NCBI GenBank assembly: GCA_030374805.1
Contig: JARGSG010000046.1
Span: forward strand, 1 to 64,000
DNA from: Gracilaria gracilis
Lineage: Eukaryota; Rhodophyta; Florideophyceae; Gracilariales; Gracilariaceae
Direction: 5' to 3'
Length of the DNA stretch: 64,000 nucleotides
The notes below the pieces were generated by a model. The model searched no databases, was not told the origin of the DNA, and was given only the letters and a program-made list of their open reading frames with translations. The position numbers were made by a program, and so were the translations under genes. Position 1 is the first letter of the stretch. The number at the start of each line of letters is the position of its first letter. Of the stretch, positions 11,636 through 22,046 are shown piece after piece.

Positions 11636-12785
11636 GCGCACTACAGTAAACGGGCCTTCGAACTTCGGATCCCACTTAGACTTTTTGGTTACATCCTTCA
11701 TCATCACCAAAGATCCCTGCGGAAATGCATCGTGTCCTAACATTCTGCGGCCACTAGAAAAGAATTTCGAATCTCTTCCCTTTACCTTCAGAACTCTTTC
11801 CTTCACTGCCGGGAACACATATTCAGAGACCATTTCCTGATGTTTCCTCCAGAGCTGCAGTCCTAAGTTTGACTTCGTCCTTGTAGACCCAAACGGCTCG
11901 AACCCTGTCATTGTACGACCGAACATCAATGAGAATGGTGTAGATGCCGTTAGAGCGGCAACTTTGCAATTGTACGCCAACTAGACGTAAGGAACAAACT
12001 CTTCCCTTTTGTGCAAAGCCCCATCAAGCTCCTTCAGCATCATGGTTTCTACGGTGCCATTGACTCTCTCAACTGCACCATTGGCCCGCGGGTTGTACGG
12101 CGATATGGTCCGGTGGTTGATTCCGTTGAGTGCCTTGAGTTCTTCCACCAGCTCGTTGACGAATTCGGAGCCGTTGTCAGACTGTATTATCTTCGGGACC
12201 CCGAAGATAGCCATGACTTTCCATAACGCACGAGCGACTTGCTCCATCCCTTTGCTTTTCAGCGGACGGAGTATTGCAAACTTGGTCATGAGACACACAA
12301 TTGTCAGCAAGGTGTTGTACCCACCGTCAGATTCCGGCAGAGGAGTGATCAAGTCTACCGCGACGTGGTCCCAAGGCATATCCGCTGTGATCCCCTTCAG
12401 AGGGTGGAAACGCCGCTTCTGTATGTTGTAGCGTAGGCAAGGAATGCAAGAGCCTGTCTTTTGCTTGATGTATTTCCTTATGCCGTCCCACCAGTAACCG
12501 TCATTCCATAACTTGCTGAAGACTTCTGTTTCGCCGAAGTAACCAAATAAATGCGCACGCTCGACAAGGGAGCGTCTTTCCTCTTCAGCCACCGGCGCTG
12601 TCACGAACAAGCTGTGAGACAGTCAGGCTTGCGAGCGTGACACTCTGCATCTTCCGATTTAGTGCATCGGCCAAGCCGTTGTGTGGTCCGGGCAAATGCA
12701 CGATACGAAATGAGAATTCAACAATGAGGTCAAACCACCCCGCGAGCATGGGGTTGAGTAGTCTCTGGGTGTGTAGAAATGTCAA
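11636..12785 (-). pseudogene. Gypsy A pol: RNase H end and integrase
   Basis: The first part (12785-12585) is the end of RNase H (L-N-P-M-L-A-G-W ... I-V-H-L-P-G-P-H-N-G-L-A-D-A-L-N-R). The second (12610-11636) is integrase: C-I-P-C-L-R-Y-N of the zinc finger, M-P-W-D-H-V-A-V-D-L-I, then I-I-Q-S-D-N-G-S-E-F and N-P-R-A-N-G-A-V-E-R, so the D-D-E residues are present. A frameshift separates the two parts and a TAG at 11981-11983 interrupts the core. The frame ends with G-P-F-T-V-V-R-K-N at the copia 1 insertion point. No function expected in this copy. Confidence 0.8.
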
Positions 12786-12937
12786 CGCTCTGTGATCTTT
12801 GTAGAGCGTGAAGGACTTACCCAGGAGGTAGCATCGAAACTTTCCTAGGGCCCAAACGATCGCAAGAAGTTTCTTCTTCGTAGCCCCGTAGTTCTTCTCG
12901 GACTTCGACAGGGAGCGAGATGCGAAGGCAATGAACC

Positions 12938-14788
12938 TTATCTCTCCAATTTATCCTTCTGGCCCAACCACGCCCCAATACCATAGTCTGAGGCGTCTGT
13001 GCCGATAAAAAATTCCTTGTTCTCGATGGGGTAAGTCAGAGTCACTTCTTTTTCCATATGCTTCCTGATGGTTTCAAAAGCGTTGCCCATTTCTGGGGTC
13101 CAATGAAGAGATCCTTTCTTCTTGTGCGCGGCGTCGAAAGGCTGCGACACGTGAGTGTCGCAGCCTTCAATTGAGTAGCCAAATACTGGGAAGTGTGGGA
13201 GCCCAATGATCATATCACGCCGGGCAGGCATTTGCATGAGTTCAGCAGTGATCGTGGCTGATTTGCCTTCATTCTTCACAGTAATGTTGGCCACTCCCTT
13301 ACGCTCCGCCATAACCTGCCCACGTCCATCGTGAATGCTGCCGGAGACTTCCTGGACTGGAATCCGATGATTTCGAACGAAATCGGCTGATATGAACGAC
13401 GATGTAGCTCCACAGTCCACTATAGCCCACCCATCAGTTCCGTTGATCTGCACTGGGGTGTAGAGCAGTTCGGAAGCGTCATTGGGGGCGGCAGAGAGTG
13501 CACTAACCGTAGGATATTTCGTCCCTTCGGCACCTTCGAGCTCCAACTCCAGCTGCGCTTCTGAGTCATGCTCGTCATATCAAAACAGCGCACGGAGATT
13601 AGTATCGTCAAGTTCCGTATCGTCTGCGGTTGGTGCAGCGAATCCCTGGACCTGCAGGGTTGCCGCAAGAGGCTCTCTCTTCTCATCCGTGGCACACTTG
13701 TGCCCTGACTGCCATGGTTTCCTGCATCGAAAGCACTTCTTTTCTCTCCTGAGCTGCTCCCTGGTAGCCTTGTCCATTGGTTTGGATTTCTCTCGGTCCG
13801 GATCTTCGGACTTCTAGCCATGTTCAGAAGTACCGCGGGCACCAGAGTTTCCTTGCATCACTCGCTTCTTCTTACCTTCAAACTGCTTCTGGACTTCAAC
13901 TTTTCCAGACAGCGTGCTACGTTCTGCACGCCGTTTCGACGGGCGAAAAGAATCGAGTGTAATCGCGCTTGCGATCTCGTCCGCAATTGAAACTGCTGGG
14001 GTGCCTTGGTGTGTTCGCTTCCACATGTTCAATGTGGCCGCGCGCGCCACGTGCATCATATCCTGCAAGGATGGGTCCAATCCTTCGATGTACACTGCCA
14101 CTAGCGTTTCATCACCGTCCTGACGCCCAGTGCGAGACATTAAACTTGTGAATCGATCACTGTACTCCTGAACCGACTCGGAGGGCTCCTGAGTGATCGC
14201 CATGAGATCGCCTAGCAGCTTGTCACGGATTGCTGGAGACTCAAAGTGGTGTAGGAAGAGTGCATAAACCTTCTCCCAGTCTGTTCCGGAAATATTCTTT
14301 TCCGCCCACTGTTTGACGTAGCCATTCAGAGTCGTCAATAACGCTGGAAACCAACGCTCACGCGGAACCTCGTGGGCCGATAGCATAGCTTTGATCTTTC
14401 CAAGGAACTCAAAGGGATCCTTGATGGCGTTCGGATGGCTGCCTCGAAACGAAGGCAATGTCGGGATTCGGTATCGAACAGTGCCGGAGCCAACAGATGA
14501 TTGGGCATGCGCATTGCTCGGGTCAGTAACAAACAACAGTCGCCGGGTGGTGGCTACACGCTTTGATGCTGTTTCGATGTGTTTCATCACATCCTTACGT
14601 TGCTCTTTCACATCTTTGAGCCGACGTTGGAACTATTCCTTACGAGCTGCATCAAGATCATCATAGTTGACTTGGGCCAGGTCGTTGTACTCCTCCTCCA
14701 GCTTCACGAAAGAGGCAGATAACGACTTCATCTCTGCTTCTTGACCCCGCAACAGCGTCTCCATGACTGCAGAAGATCCTTCAGCCAT
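12938..14788 (-). pseudogene. Gypsy A gag, zinc knuckle, protease and RNase H fragment
   Basis: One frame from the ATG at 14788 carries gag with an N-terminal coiled-coil-like stretch, a capsid-like part (F-L-G-K-I-K-A-M-L-S and D-R-F-T-S-L-M), a zinc knuckle (C-F-R-C-R-K-P-W-Q-S-G-H-K-C, about 13700-13740) and an aspartic protease (I-V-D-C-G-A-T-S-S-F, about 13400-13430). The reverse transcriptase is missing: protease sequence passes directly into the RNase H start (L-H-W-T-P-E-M ... F-I-G-T-D-A-S-D-Y-G-I-G-A-W-L-G-Q). In-frame stops lie at 14633-14635 (TAG), 13814-13816 (TAG) and 13580-13582 (TGA). The RT deletion falls at a perfect inverted repeat, reported under findings. Confidence 0.8.
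13138..13167. repeat. Perfect inverted repeat at the RT deletion junction of gypsy A
   Basis: Two 13-bp arms (AAGGCTGCGACAC and its exact complement GTGTCGCAGCCTT) are separated by 4 bp. It lies where protease sequence meets RNase H sequence and about 1 kb of reverse transcriptase is absent. Confidence 0.85.
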
Positions 14789-14831
14789 GCCAGACAAAGC
14801 CGGATAAGTCGCGTTGGTCGATTGAAAAAAG

Positions 14832-15140
14832 TGTAGAAGGCGGAGGAAGGCGAGGGCCCAAAGAGTTCAATCAGACACCTGCCGGGTTTCTACTTTTACT
14901 TGGCCGCTGGCGGCCGGTTAAGTAGCGAGCCTGGACCGCACCAAGCTCGCTCTGGCGGTACTCCTGACCGCTCGCGCGGTGAGGGCACCTACGCAAAAGG
15001 TTGCCACCCACGCTAGTCGTGAGGAACAGAGATCAAAACTGTTAAAGACTATCATTACCGCGCATTTGCGAGTAGCCAGGCAGCCTGCTGTAACGGGCAG
15101 TTACAAGTGTTCTTCTGAATGGTAGGCCCGCAGCATGACA
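14832..15140 (-). repeat. 5' LTR of gypsy A
   Basis: 309 bp, paired with 6186-6494. The outer flank is GGAAG (15141-15145), the second copy of the target duplication. No clear tRNA-complementary primer-binding site was recognised just inside it. Confidence 0.92.
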
Positions 15141-16606
15141 GGAAGTACCATGGTTCTTAGAAAAACAGAAACAAAACAGAAGTATTTGTGGAGAGTTGAA
15201 AAGCTTAAGGACTGTGCGTGGGTTGTGTTGGTCTCGCAAAACGTGCGTGGCGTCTTTTATACTCCTACAAAAGGTTACAGACTGTTTATTACTCTAATAT
15301 GGGTTTGGTAACTTTAGAAGTAGTGCAATTGTGTTTATACCTTTGCTACAAATAAAACATTCCTATTGAGTTTGGATGCTGCTTTCCTCTGCCCAATCAG
15401 GGATACGAAGTTCAGCACTTCTAGAACTTAGGTTGAGTTGGATGTCTGCTTCTACATATTAAGAATTAACATGACAAACCGTTTGAGAGTCTTGAAGCTT
15501 CTCTTATTCTTAGCCACGTGGATATCAAGACCGTATCGCATCAAAAAGTGTCTATGCTATGCAATTTCAATCAAGACGGAAGTACAGAAGAGCAACACTA
15601 CGCTTTAGTCAAAGACGTGGCTTGTTTCTAGTCAAATACGTCCTGCTACTTCCAGAATTAGTTTTCTTTTCTGTCATGATGCTATCATCAAGGGGGAAGA
15701 CAAGCCTATGCTGAGAAATATAGGAGATTTACACACAAAGGCGGAGGAGGACAAGTTCAAAGAGGCCAATGTCTTTGAGGTCATCGGTGGTGCACAAAGA
15801 ACGCAAAGGACGTAAAAAAGCTACGTGGTTTGTGCTGTTTTGCTTTTGGACTTGCAGTGGTTTCGGTTTTCACTTTTTGGCGGGAGTTCTCCTCGGCTAA
15901 ATCATTGTGCTTGTATTTCCTAAGTGCGTCATATGATTTCAACGAAATGAAACCTATATACAAGGTGCTGCTTCTCTTACGAAGTGTACGAAGTGGCAAA
16001 GATATCGGTTCATATCGTTATGGATGAGAGGGTGTGGCGTGGTTTCCGCTCCGGGGGAGAAGTATCAGCAAAGGGAAATCAGGCTGTATTGGCTTGGTTA
16101 TGAAACGACACAATAAAATTATTCGGACTGATTTGAAGTTGAACGGTTTACATCAAAATGTTAACTTGACGTCGACACTTACAGTTTACGCAAGATCCAC
16201 AATATGATTTGAAAAATTGTCAGAACTTGAATGCGACTACGACCACACGTGTATGCCAGAATTCTAACATAGTTTTGATATTTAACCAGTTTTTAAAGCA
16301 GACCTTTCATAAAGCGCTTGAGTGACATTTCCCGCATCTCCCTGGCGGTCTAACACCTCCTACAGTGTGGCTTGGGGTCATCACACCGTGAGCGTTCAAA
16401 GCTCAATCGGTAGCCGCCTTCGTGTGCTTTTTGTGTCTGCCCAGGGTTCGTGGTTCCAACGTTGGCCTTGCCGCTCTTCCCCCCTTACCCAGTTCACTAC
16501 AGATTTCGAGCTCTATGGACAGAAGACAGGTGACGGGTGAAGGTAGGATTACTCAGAAATTTTGCTCAATCTTTCACAGGACAAACAAATGCTAAGCGCA
16601 AACGAC
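15141..16606. other. Non-coding interval: upstream flank of the split pogo gene, then nothing recognised
   Basis: The first bases hold the target duplication and the pogo start codon (minus strand, 15151-15149). The following 400 bp are probably the 5' region of that transposon, but I could not find its terminal repeat. The remainder to 16606 has only short ORFs without recognisable motifs and no RNA gene I can support. Confidence 0.4.
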
Positions 16607-17041
16607 TCATTTACAGAAGCTTGCGCCAAAAAACTCATTTTTGGGAGACAGAGCATAGAAACTGTCTTCAATATCCTCTAATGTTGCTTTAGTTCTGCAG
16701 AAAACATCTTTTCCTTCGACTTCTAATGCCTGCGACGTTATGTGTCCGGCAGCTCCACATGGTATAGAAGTTTTTCCATCCTCCCACAAAAGAAGTCCAT
16801 TCTTCACCAGCATTTTGTCCTGCTCGTTGCCTTCTACCAGCCCTTCTATAGCCAGCACAGCAGTATGAGTTCGACGGTTAAGTTCGTCTTCCAATCCTAG
16901 TTTGCATACGACAGGTACTCCGTTTTCCGTAAAGCACACTTTATGAAGTGCCGAAACCAAGCATGTCACTGTTAAACATATAGCGTGGTTTGTCAAAAGG
17001 GCCAATAGAGCGCATCGCAACAAAAATGAGTAAGAAAACAT
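16607..17041 (-). CDS. Small secreted cysteine-rich protein, unknown family
   Basis: 144 residues from the ATG at 17041; the frame opens upstream only through a non-ATG codon. The first 24 residues form a good signal peptide (M-F-S-Y-S-F-L-L-R-C-A-L-L-A-L-L ... A-I-C). The mature part of about 120 residues has six cysteines, which would allow three disulfides, and is mildly acidic. I do not recognise the family. A TTTAAAG motif on the minus strand near 17146 is a possible core promoter about 105 bp upstream. No AATAAA follows closely. It lies downstream of the nested transposon block and is transcribed away from TTL-metalloprotease 1. Single exon as read. Confidence 0.5.
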   Translation of the reverse strand: MFSYSFLLRCALLALLTNHAICLTVTCLVSALHKVCFTENGVPVVCKLGLEDELNRRTHTAVLAIEGLVEGNEQDKMLVKNGLLLWEDGKTSIPCGAAGHITSQALEVEGKDVFCRTKATLEDIEDSFYALSPKNEFFGASFCK

Positions 17042-18227
17042 TATCGAGTTCAATTGAAAGCCTTCACTAATTGATCTTTGTCCCGAGCGCGCCCCGATTT
17101 GAGATGGTTCAAAATGACCAACAAATGCTGGAAGGGGAGAGCGCTTTAAACCTGTTTAGTATGCTACACTTTTCGTTGTTATGCTTGCTGTTTTCATGCA
17201 GACCATGACCTTGTTGAAGGCGCTTACATAAACGTGAGAATATCTTATCCAAATGGAGAAAAGCAGGAGCTTTGTTTGTGTTGTTGTCCTGTTTGCCCGT
17301 AAGGTAAAACTGTGGCCACAATTTGGCCACAATTTACCACCCTGAGCGTACAGGTGTATTCGAAGGGAAGGTAAACTGTAGCGTTTATCGCAGCGACTGA
17401 GTTCAACAGTTGGCAAATAACACCATACAGAAAAATCTGCTTGCAGATGGTGCACCTTGTGAAGTGAAGAGTTAAATTCTGTCGCCTTCACATTTGCAAC
17501 AATAGAGCTCCGTCATAGTTTATCGGTTTCTCCCGCGAAAGAACAATAGTAGGATAAGAGAACCTGAGACGACAACAGTCGGAAACCGCGACGAGGACAA
17601 CTAGATAGCAAGCGGAGCATTCGTCCGCTGTCGCCAAGGGCGAGGCCTTCCAGTGCAAATGCCCAAAGGCGGTCAAACTGCCAAATCGGCTCGGATCAAC
17701 AGTGCAGACTATGTGCCACATCACCAAGATCAGATTTTCCTACCCGCCAGCTCCAGATCATCAATAAATCCACTTCTGCGTTCCTGGAAAAGCCATTTTT
17801 TCTATAGTATCAAAACATTGCTGTAGAATCTGTGTATTTGTTTAGTTTCCTAACGATTGCCGAATTCCTTATTTTGTACAAGATGTGTAAGATATGCCAC
17901 ATGTCATTCGTATATGAATAGGTGTTCTACAGCACTACTCACTTATTGCTCAAGATAATAGCAAACTTCTATATTAATAAACTTTTACAATATCACGAGA
18001 AACCGTGAGATTGTCTTCATTTTCTGAAACGTCTTGTCATATACTAGCAATTTGTAGGTATTTGCGGAGAAACCGATAAATCATGACGGAGGTCTAATGC
18101 TCATCAAAACGCCCTTCACTGTCAGCAACTCGCACACACACCATGTGCGTTACCGCCAACGAGTGCTTTGCTATATATATATGTATGATTGTCAGCACTT
18201 CATGGGTCGCGCACCATCCAACGCTCA
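17042..18227. other. Intergenic, no gene recognised
   Basis: Short ORFs only. The sequence becomes AT-rich toward 18.2 kb. I see no transposon signature or RNA gene here. Confidence 0.4.
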
Positions 18228-18235
18228 TATATAAA
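18228..18235 (+). promoter_or_regulatory. TATA box of TTL-metalloprotease 1
   Basis: TATATAAA lies 78 bp before the ATG at 18313. The same arrangement recurs upstream of several other genes in this window, which supports both the motif and the start choice. Confidence 0.6.
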
Positions 18236-18312
18236 TGCTTCTTTGTGCGCGCTTGCTTTCCACAGTTACAACATTTCGTATCAACCTTAAATTTTGTTCA
18301 TACTGTCCCGGC

Positions 18313-19245
18313 ATGTTCCACATCATCGTGATTGCACTCGGCTTGGTGCTTCTTCATGTACCCATGGTCTCTTCGCAATGTGGCAGGCCGTTTACGGTTT
18401 CCGGTACATTGACGTGTAGAGGGAAAAGCATTCCTTTCTCAAACTTGAATTTGTATCATCAGATAGGCTTCGCAAGAACGATAATTGGGAGCGCTACAAC
18501 GGATGGAAACGGATACTTTGAAGTCAGTGGCGCGCCAATCTTCGTACCCGAAGGCACACCTTCAAAAATTCATCTGCATATCGCATATGAGATGAAGAAA
18601 ACCCCCCCAATTGGATTTCGAGTACTTTTCGGTAACGCCATTCAGATTCAATCAAATGGAAGCACAAACGTGGATTTGGGAGTTAGAGACGTGCTTTCGC
18701 ATCGATGCGAGGCGTACAACGCCTTTTACGCCGCCACGGTGGATAGCAACAAGAGATTCACTTATCATAGTCCATTTAAATTTCATATTAGAGCAGATGA
18801 AGATATCAAGGGCTCGCCATTTGCACGATATCGCACAGTCTTTTCCAACAAATATTTTAATTGGAATCTGCAAGTCGCTCAGCATGAGCTTGCGCATATT
18901 CTTCGCAATTCTCTTGATGGTAATCTTCAGCACTTTGAGGAGGACAAGAGCAAATATGGCTCTCCAGATTTTGAAGATCATAACTGCCATTCAGACACTT
19001 CGAAGTTCTTTGCGTTCAACGAGGGCTGGGCCATGTATTGGGCATATCAATGTGAGGACTACCAATACAATGCAAAAGCATCCTTGAGTGTGGCGGGAAA
19101 CGTTGCTGCAGCTCTTCGTAATCTGCAATCGGTTTGTAAAGGCAGCTATGAGCAAATGTGGAACGTACTGAGGAAGAACCCAGGCCGCATTCACAGCTAC
19201 ACGGAGTTCGAAGAGAAACACAAACTCCTCTACGCATGCCCTTAG
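18313..19245 (+). CDS. Secreted transthyretin-like domain protein fused to an HEXXH metalloprotease-like domain (paralog 1)
   Basis: 310 residues from the ATG at 18313; the frame extends 26 codons upstream but a signal peptide begins exactly at this Met (M-F-H-I-I-V-I-A-L-G-L-V-L-L). Residues about 28-92 match the nematode-type transthyretin-like domain: V-S-G-T-L-T-C-R-G-K, then T-T-D-G-N-G-Y-F-E-V-S-G, then I-H-L-H-I. Residues 191-195 are H-E-L-A-H and residues 236-243 are N-E-G-W-A-M-Y-W, a pair that fits a gluzincin zinc site (two His, distal Glu). Between and after are paired cysteines, and the end (residues 262-305) is strongly conserved in the paralog at 59719. It is probably secreted; substrate unknown. 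TATA box at 18228, AATAAA at 19277. No intron is needed. Protease activity is inferred from the motif only. Confidence 0.8.
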   Translation: MFHIIVIALGLVLLHVPMVSSQCGRPFTVSGTLTCRGKSIPFSNLNLYHQIGFARTIIGSATTDGNGYFEVSGAPIFVPEGTPSKIHLHIAYEMKKTPPIGFRVLFGNAIQIQSNGSTNVDLGVRDVLSHRCEAYNAFYAATVDSNKRFTYHSPFKFHIRADEDIKGSPFARYRTVFSNKYFNWNLQVAQHELAHILRNSLDGNLQHFEEDKSKYGSPDFEDHNCHSDTSKFFAFNEGWAMYWAYQCEDYQYNAKASLSVAGNVAAALRNLQSVCKGSYEQMWNVLRKNPGRIHSYTEFEEKHKLLYACP

Positions 19246-19276
19246 ATTGACCGTTGCGAGTCTGTTCAAGAGATCC

Positions 19277-19282
19277 AATAAA
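19277..19282 (+). terminator. Polyadenylation signal of TTL-metalloprotease 1
   Basis: AATAAA, 31 bp after the stop codon. Confidence 0.6.
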
Positions 19283-19538
19283 GAAAAATCTCAATACCGA
19301 AAATATCTCTATACTATACATTTCATGTTAAAAACTTGGCACCCTAAAAGCTCCATCGCTAGATTTCCTTTCGTTTCATTTGTCACCGGTTCACAACGCT
19401 TTACAATATTTGGAGAAGTAGTGTAGGTAGGGCGAAAACATTATAGCCTGTCGTGTGTCCGAAACTTGATCAAATTCATAGACTAATAGAATATCCCCAT
19501 AGCTTCCAGATATGTCTTCGGAGAATAAACTGTGGCAT

Positions 19539-19544
19539 TTTATT
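19539..19544 (-). terminator. Polyadenylation signal overlapping the stop codon of the membrane-protein gene
   Basis: Minus strand CAG-TAA-TAAAA: the AATAAA begins inside the TAA stop codon. If used, the 3' UTR would be only some 15-25 nt. Confidence 0.45.
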
Positions 19545-20625
19545 ACTGACGTAAATCTAAGACCTCAACTACATGCCTTCCACTGTCATTGATCATTGAA
19601 ATCACTGGATCCCCGATAATCTGTTCATCAATGTCGTGTCTCGTATGTTTTGCCCAATCAGTAGGATTGCTTATATCATAAAAGACGTTTTTGCGAACAA
19701 TCAAACTAGCAAAGCCGACTAAAAATGAAAGTAGCCAGATAATTAATAGTAAATACACGAGATAAGACGGAATTTGTGTAGCATCTCCTAAACTAATATC
19801 AAACGGACAAACCGTGTTCTCGGCACCAAAATATATACGTCTTGTCAACTCTACCGGATCGAATACTCTTTGCTTAAATGCTTCCCACGCACGTTCAGCT
19901 AATATAGGTTGCAGTCCAGAGAAGTCGTAGTGCACTCTGTGTTCCATAACCTTAACGTCTTTCTCTGCTTCCAGGAATTCCGTTTCGTTGATCATGTCTG
20001 ATATCTGAATCGAAATATTGTTTTGGCTTTCCATGGAACCATTTAGAACAGTTTCAACAATGAAACAGAAACCTTCCCTGCAGAACAGAAATGGATTTGG
20101 ATTGGGATCATCAGCTGATGGCTGCCGAGCTCCGTTCAGAAGCTGCGGAAGATTCCGCGATCCACTATCAGTCTTATATTCCACAATGAAGAAAGGTGAA
20201 CATCTCACCCTTTCGTCTTCGAAACTGTAGTTTCCAGCCCTGTAGATGATGCTTTTGTTCCGGAAGTCATTACATTTCATCGACACGAAATCTTCTTCAA
20301 CCCTTTCACCGTTTCTTCTTGGCAGACGCCTAATTCCATCAACGGCGAGACATTTGTGATCAGCGAAAGTTTCTCTTCTGGCGGGATCACTGAGATATGA
20401 TGCAGTGGCTTCGAGCACAAGAAAGCTCAAGAGCGCAAAAATGGAAAGAAAACGTACGCGACGTTGATGACGACTGACGCGGACAACATGCTCGTTCCTT
20501 AACGTTCTGCATTCGAAGTAAAGGTTGAAACTGAGAGCGGCATGAAGCAGAGCAAGTTCCGCGATCAGCGAGATGAAGGAGATTATCAGACTGACATATT
20601 GAGACTTGAGAGGGATCAGCACCAT
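19543..20625 (-). CDS. Predicted three-helix membrane protein, unknown family
   Basis: 360 residues from the ATG at 20625; the nine upstream codons open with a non-ATG codon. Hydrophobic segments lie at about residues 12-32 (S-L-I-I-S-F-I-S-L-I-A-E-L-A-L-L), 58-80 (F-L-S-I-F-A-L-L-S-F-L-V-L-E-A) and 295-318 (Y-L-V-Y-L-L-L-I-I-W-L-L-S-F-L-V-G). The roughly 210-residue loop between the second and third holds seven or so cysteines and several N-x-S/T sites, as expected for an extracellular or luminal domain. A short charged tail follows the last helix. I recognise no family. TATATAA at 20737-20743 lies about 112 bp upstream. Convergent with TTL-metalloprotease 1, stops about 300 bp apart. Confidence 0.6.
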   Translation of the reverse strand: MVLIPLKSQYVSLIISFISLIAELALLHAALSFNLYFECRTLRNEHVVRVSRHQRRVRFLSIFALLSFLVLEATASYLSDPARRETFADHKCLAVDGIRRLPRRNGERVEEDFVSMKCNDFRNKSIIYRAGNYSFEDERVRCSPFFIVEYKTDSGSRNLPQLLNGARQPSADDPNPNPFLFCREGFCFIVETVLNGSMESQNNISIQISDMINETEFLEAEKDVKVMEHRVHYDFSGLQPILAERAWEAFKQRVFDPVELTRRIYFGAENTVCPFDISLGDATQIPSYLVYLLLIIWLLSFLVGFASLIVRKNVFYDISNPTDWAKHTRHDIDEQIIGDPVISMINDSGRHVVEVLDLRQ

Positions 20626-20735
20626 GGTTTGCACAACCAAATGTTCAAACACTGTGTTCCGGAAGTGTTATGGGGCCAGCTTCTGTATCTTCCTGAACTT
20701 TTGTTGGGCCATGGGACAATCGGGTCTCGAAGAGT

Positions 20736-20744
20736 CTTATATAG
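20736..20744 (-). promoter_or_regulatory. TATA box of the membrane-protein gene
   Basis: Minus strand CTATATAAG, about 112 bp before the chosen ATG, which matches the spacing of the other TATA boxes here. Confidence 0.55.
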
Positions 20745-21090
20745 TTTGATGTTTCTTACGCAGGAAACCTACAGCACGGAAAGTAGAGGTAGTTCCGGCC
20801 CAACAGCAGTGAACTAGGGAGATATATACAATTGCACATCTGTGTCTCCGCTGTAGAACTGCTGGCTACACATACAATTAGATGGAAGACCCTATCAAAA
20901 ACAATACTGTGCAAGAGAGTGATCGTCATTAGAAATCAAATTGCCAGCATTAGGATAACGTGACTACAACAATATTTTGTTCTTCGTCAAAATAGTATAT
21001 CAGCAAGTAGAACACTGAGTTTTTATCAGGTTTCCTAGTCTTCCAACAGCTTCGCACATTGGAACTACGCAAATTACAACATACCAAACT

Positions 21091-21638
21091 ATGGATATCG
21101 AGAATCTTTTAAATCCTCAGCAAGCAGACAACGCCTTGGAATTATTGACCGAAATAGATTTAGACCAAAAGAACGAACTCAGAACGAACTCGAAAAATAC
21201 AACAAAAAAAAAGATGTAGAAGAATCAGACGAAAATGGTTATTCAAAATGCCTATATTATGATTGTTCTTACCACAAAGGGGGGTCAAAAACTGTAATGA
21301 GTTTAACCAACTTCACGAATAGCGAGTTCGATGATATTTGGCGCTGCCTTGATCCACACATACCTGCACATTGGAATAGAGGAGGTGGAAAAAAATATGA
21401 AACAACTCCTAAAGATATTCTATTAATATCTTTAACGACCTTTAAACACGGGAGCCAATAGGAACTATTGGGCAAAATAATGCGCATTAACGGAAACCCA
21501 TTCGAACTTATGATTACAGAATTTATTCAAATGCTTTGTGAAGAAAGACACAAGACATATGTCCAGGACATCTTATTGGAATGGGAGTTTTATCGAATCG
21601 TGGAAGAGAAGAAATATTTTAAATACTATAAAATTTAA
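21091..21638 (+). pseudogene. Harbinger-like transposase N-terminal fragment
   Basis: The ATG at 21091 opens an acidic stretch (N-L-L-N-P-Q-Q-A-D-N-A-L-E-L-L), broken by a frameshift in a run of nine A (about 21204-21212). The frame then reads C-L-Y-Y-D-C-S-Y-H-K, F-T-N-S-E-F-D-D-I-W and L-L-I-S-L-T-T-F-K-H-G-S-Q, followed by a TAG (21459-21461) and E-L-L-G-K-I-M-R. The S-L-T-T-F-K-H-G and G-K-I motifs resemble the start of DDE_Tnp_4-type transposases as seen in oomycete and insect Harbinger elements. The catalytic part is absent. Composition is AT-rich. A transposon-like terminus (GCGGCCCTG, ending 21821) lies downstream. Family call is from memory of the motif, so moderate. Confidence 0.45.
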
Positions 21639-22046
21639 TTTGCACGTTATCACATGAATGTTCTTCTTGGTCGCCACTTGTAACAATGGTCCACGTGTAC
21701 TGCTATCGAGTAACTATGTCTATATTAAATACACAGACATATTTTGTCCCTATAACGCCAGTCAGTTATTCAGTAGACGCTACTTCTTGCTACGAGTTAG
21801 TCAATCACAAATGCGGCCCTGTTTAGCATCTGGGCACACCTGAAGCCCACAGATGACAAGGTAGTCAAGAGAAGAATTGCTGACGGTTGGCGTTGTTTAG
21901 AACAACAACATATCAACTAAACAGGCCGTATTCTTTTTTGCAAGTGAAGTGAACATATTAAAAGACTTACAACATCTAGCGCTTCATCCCAGATTAGTAC
22001 CACCCCCTCATATTGTGATATAGAGTCGTGTTCTACGTACTTGATA

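Larger units (their letters stand above)
6186..15140 (-). mobile_element. Ty3/gypsy element A with nested copia 1
   Basis: The element has two 309-bp LTRs (6186-6494 and 14832-15140, TGT...ACA ends) flanked by the perfect 5-bp target duplication GGAAG (6181-6185 and 15141-15145). The order on the minus strand is LTR, gag with zinc knuckle, protease, a deletion of reverse transcriptase, RNase H, integrase, chromodomain, polypurine tract, LTR. Copia 1 is inserted in the integrase/chromodomain linker. At least four in-frame nonsense codons, frameshifts and the RT deletion make it non-autonomous. It landed at the start of a pogo transposase gene. LTRs differ at about 15 positions by eye (about 5%). 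Confidence 0.9.
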
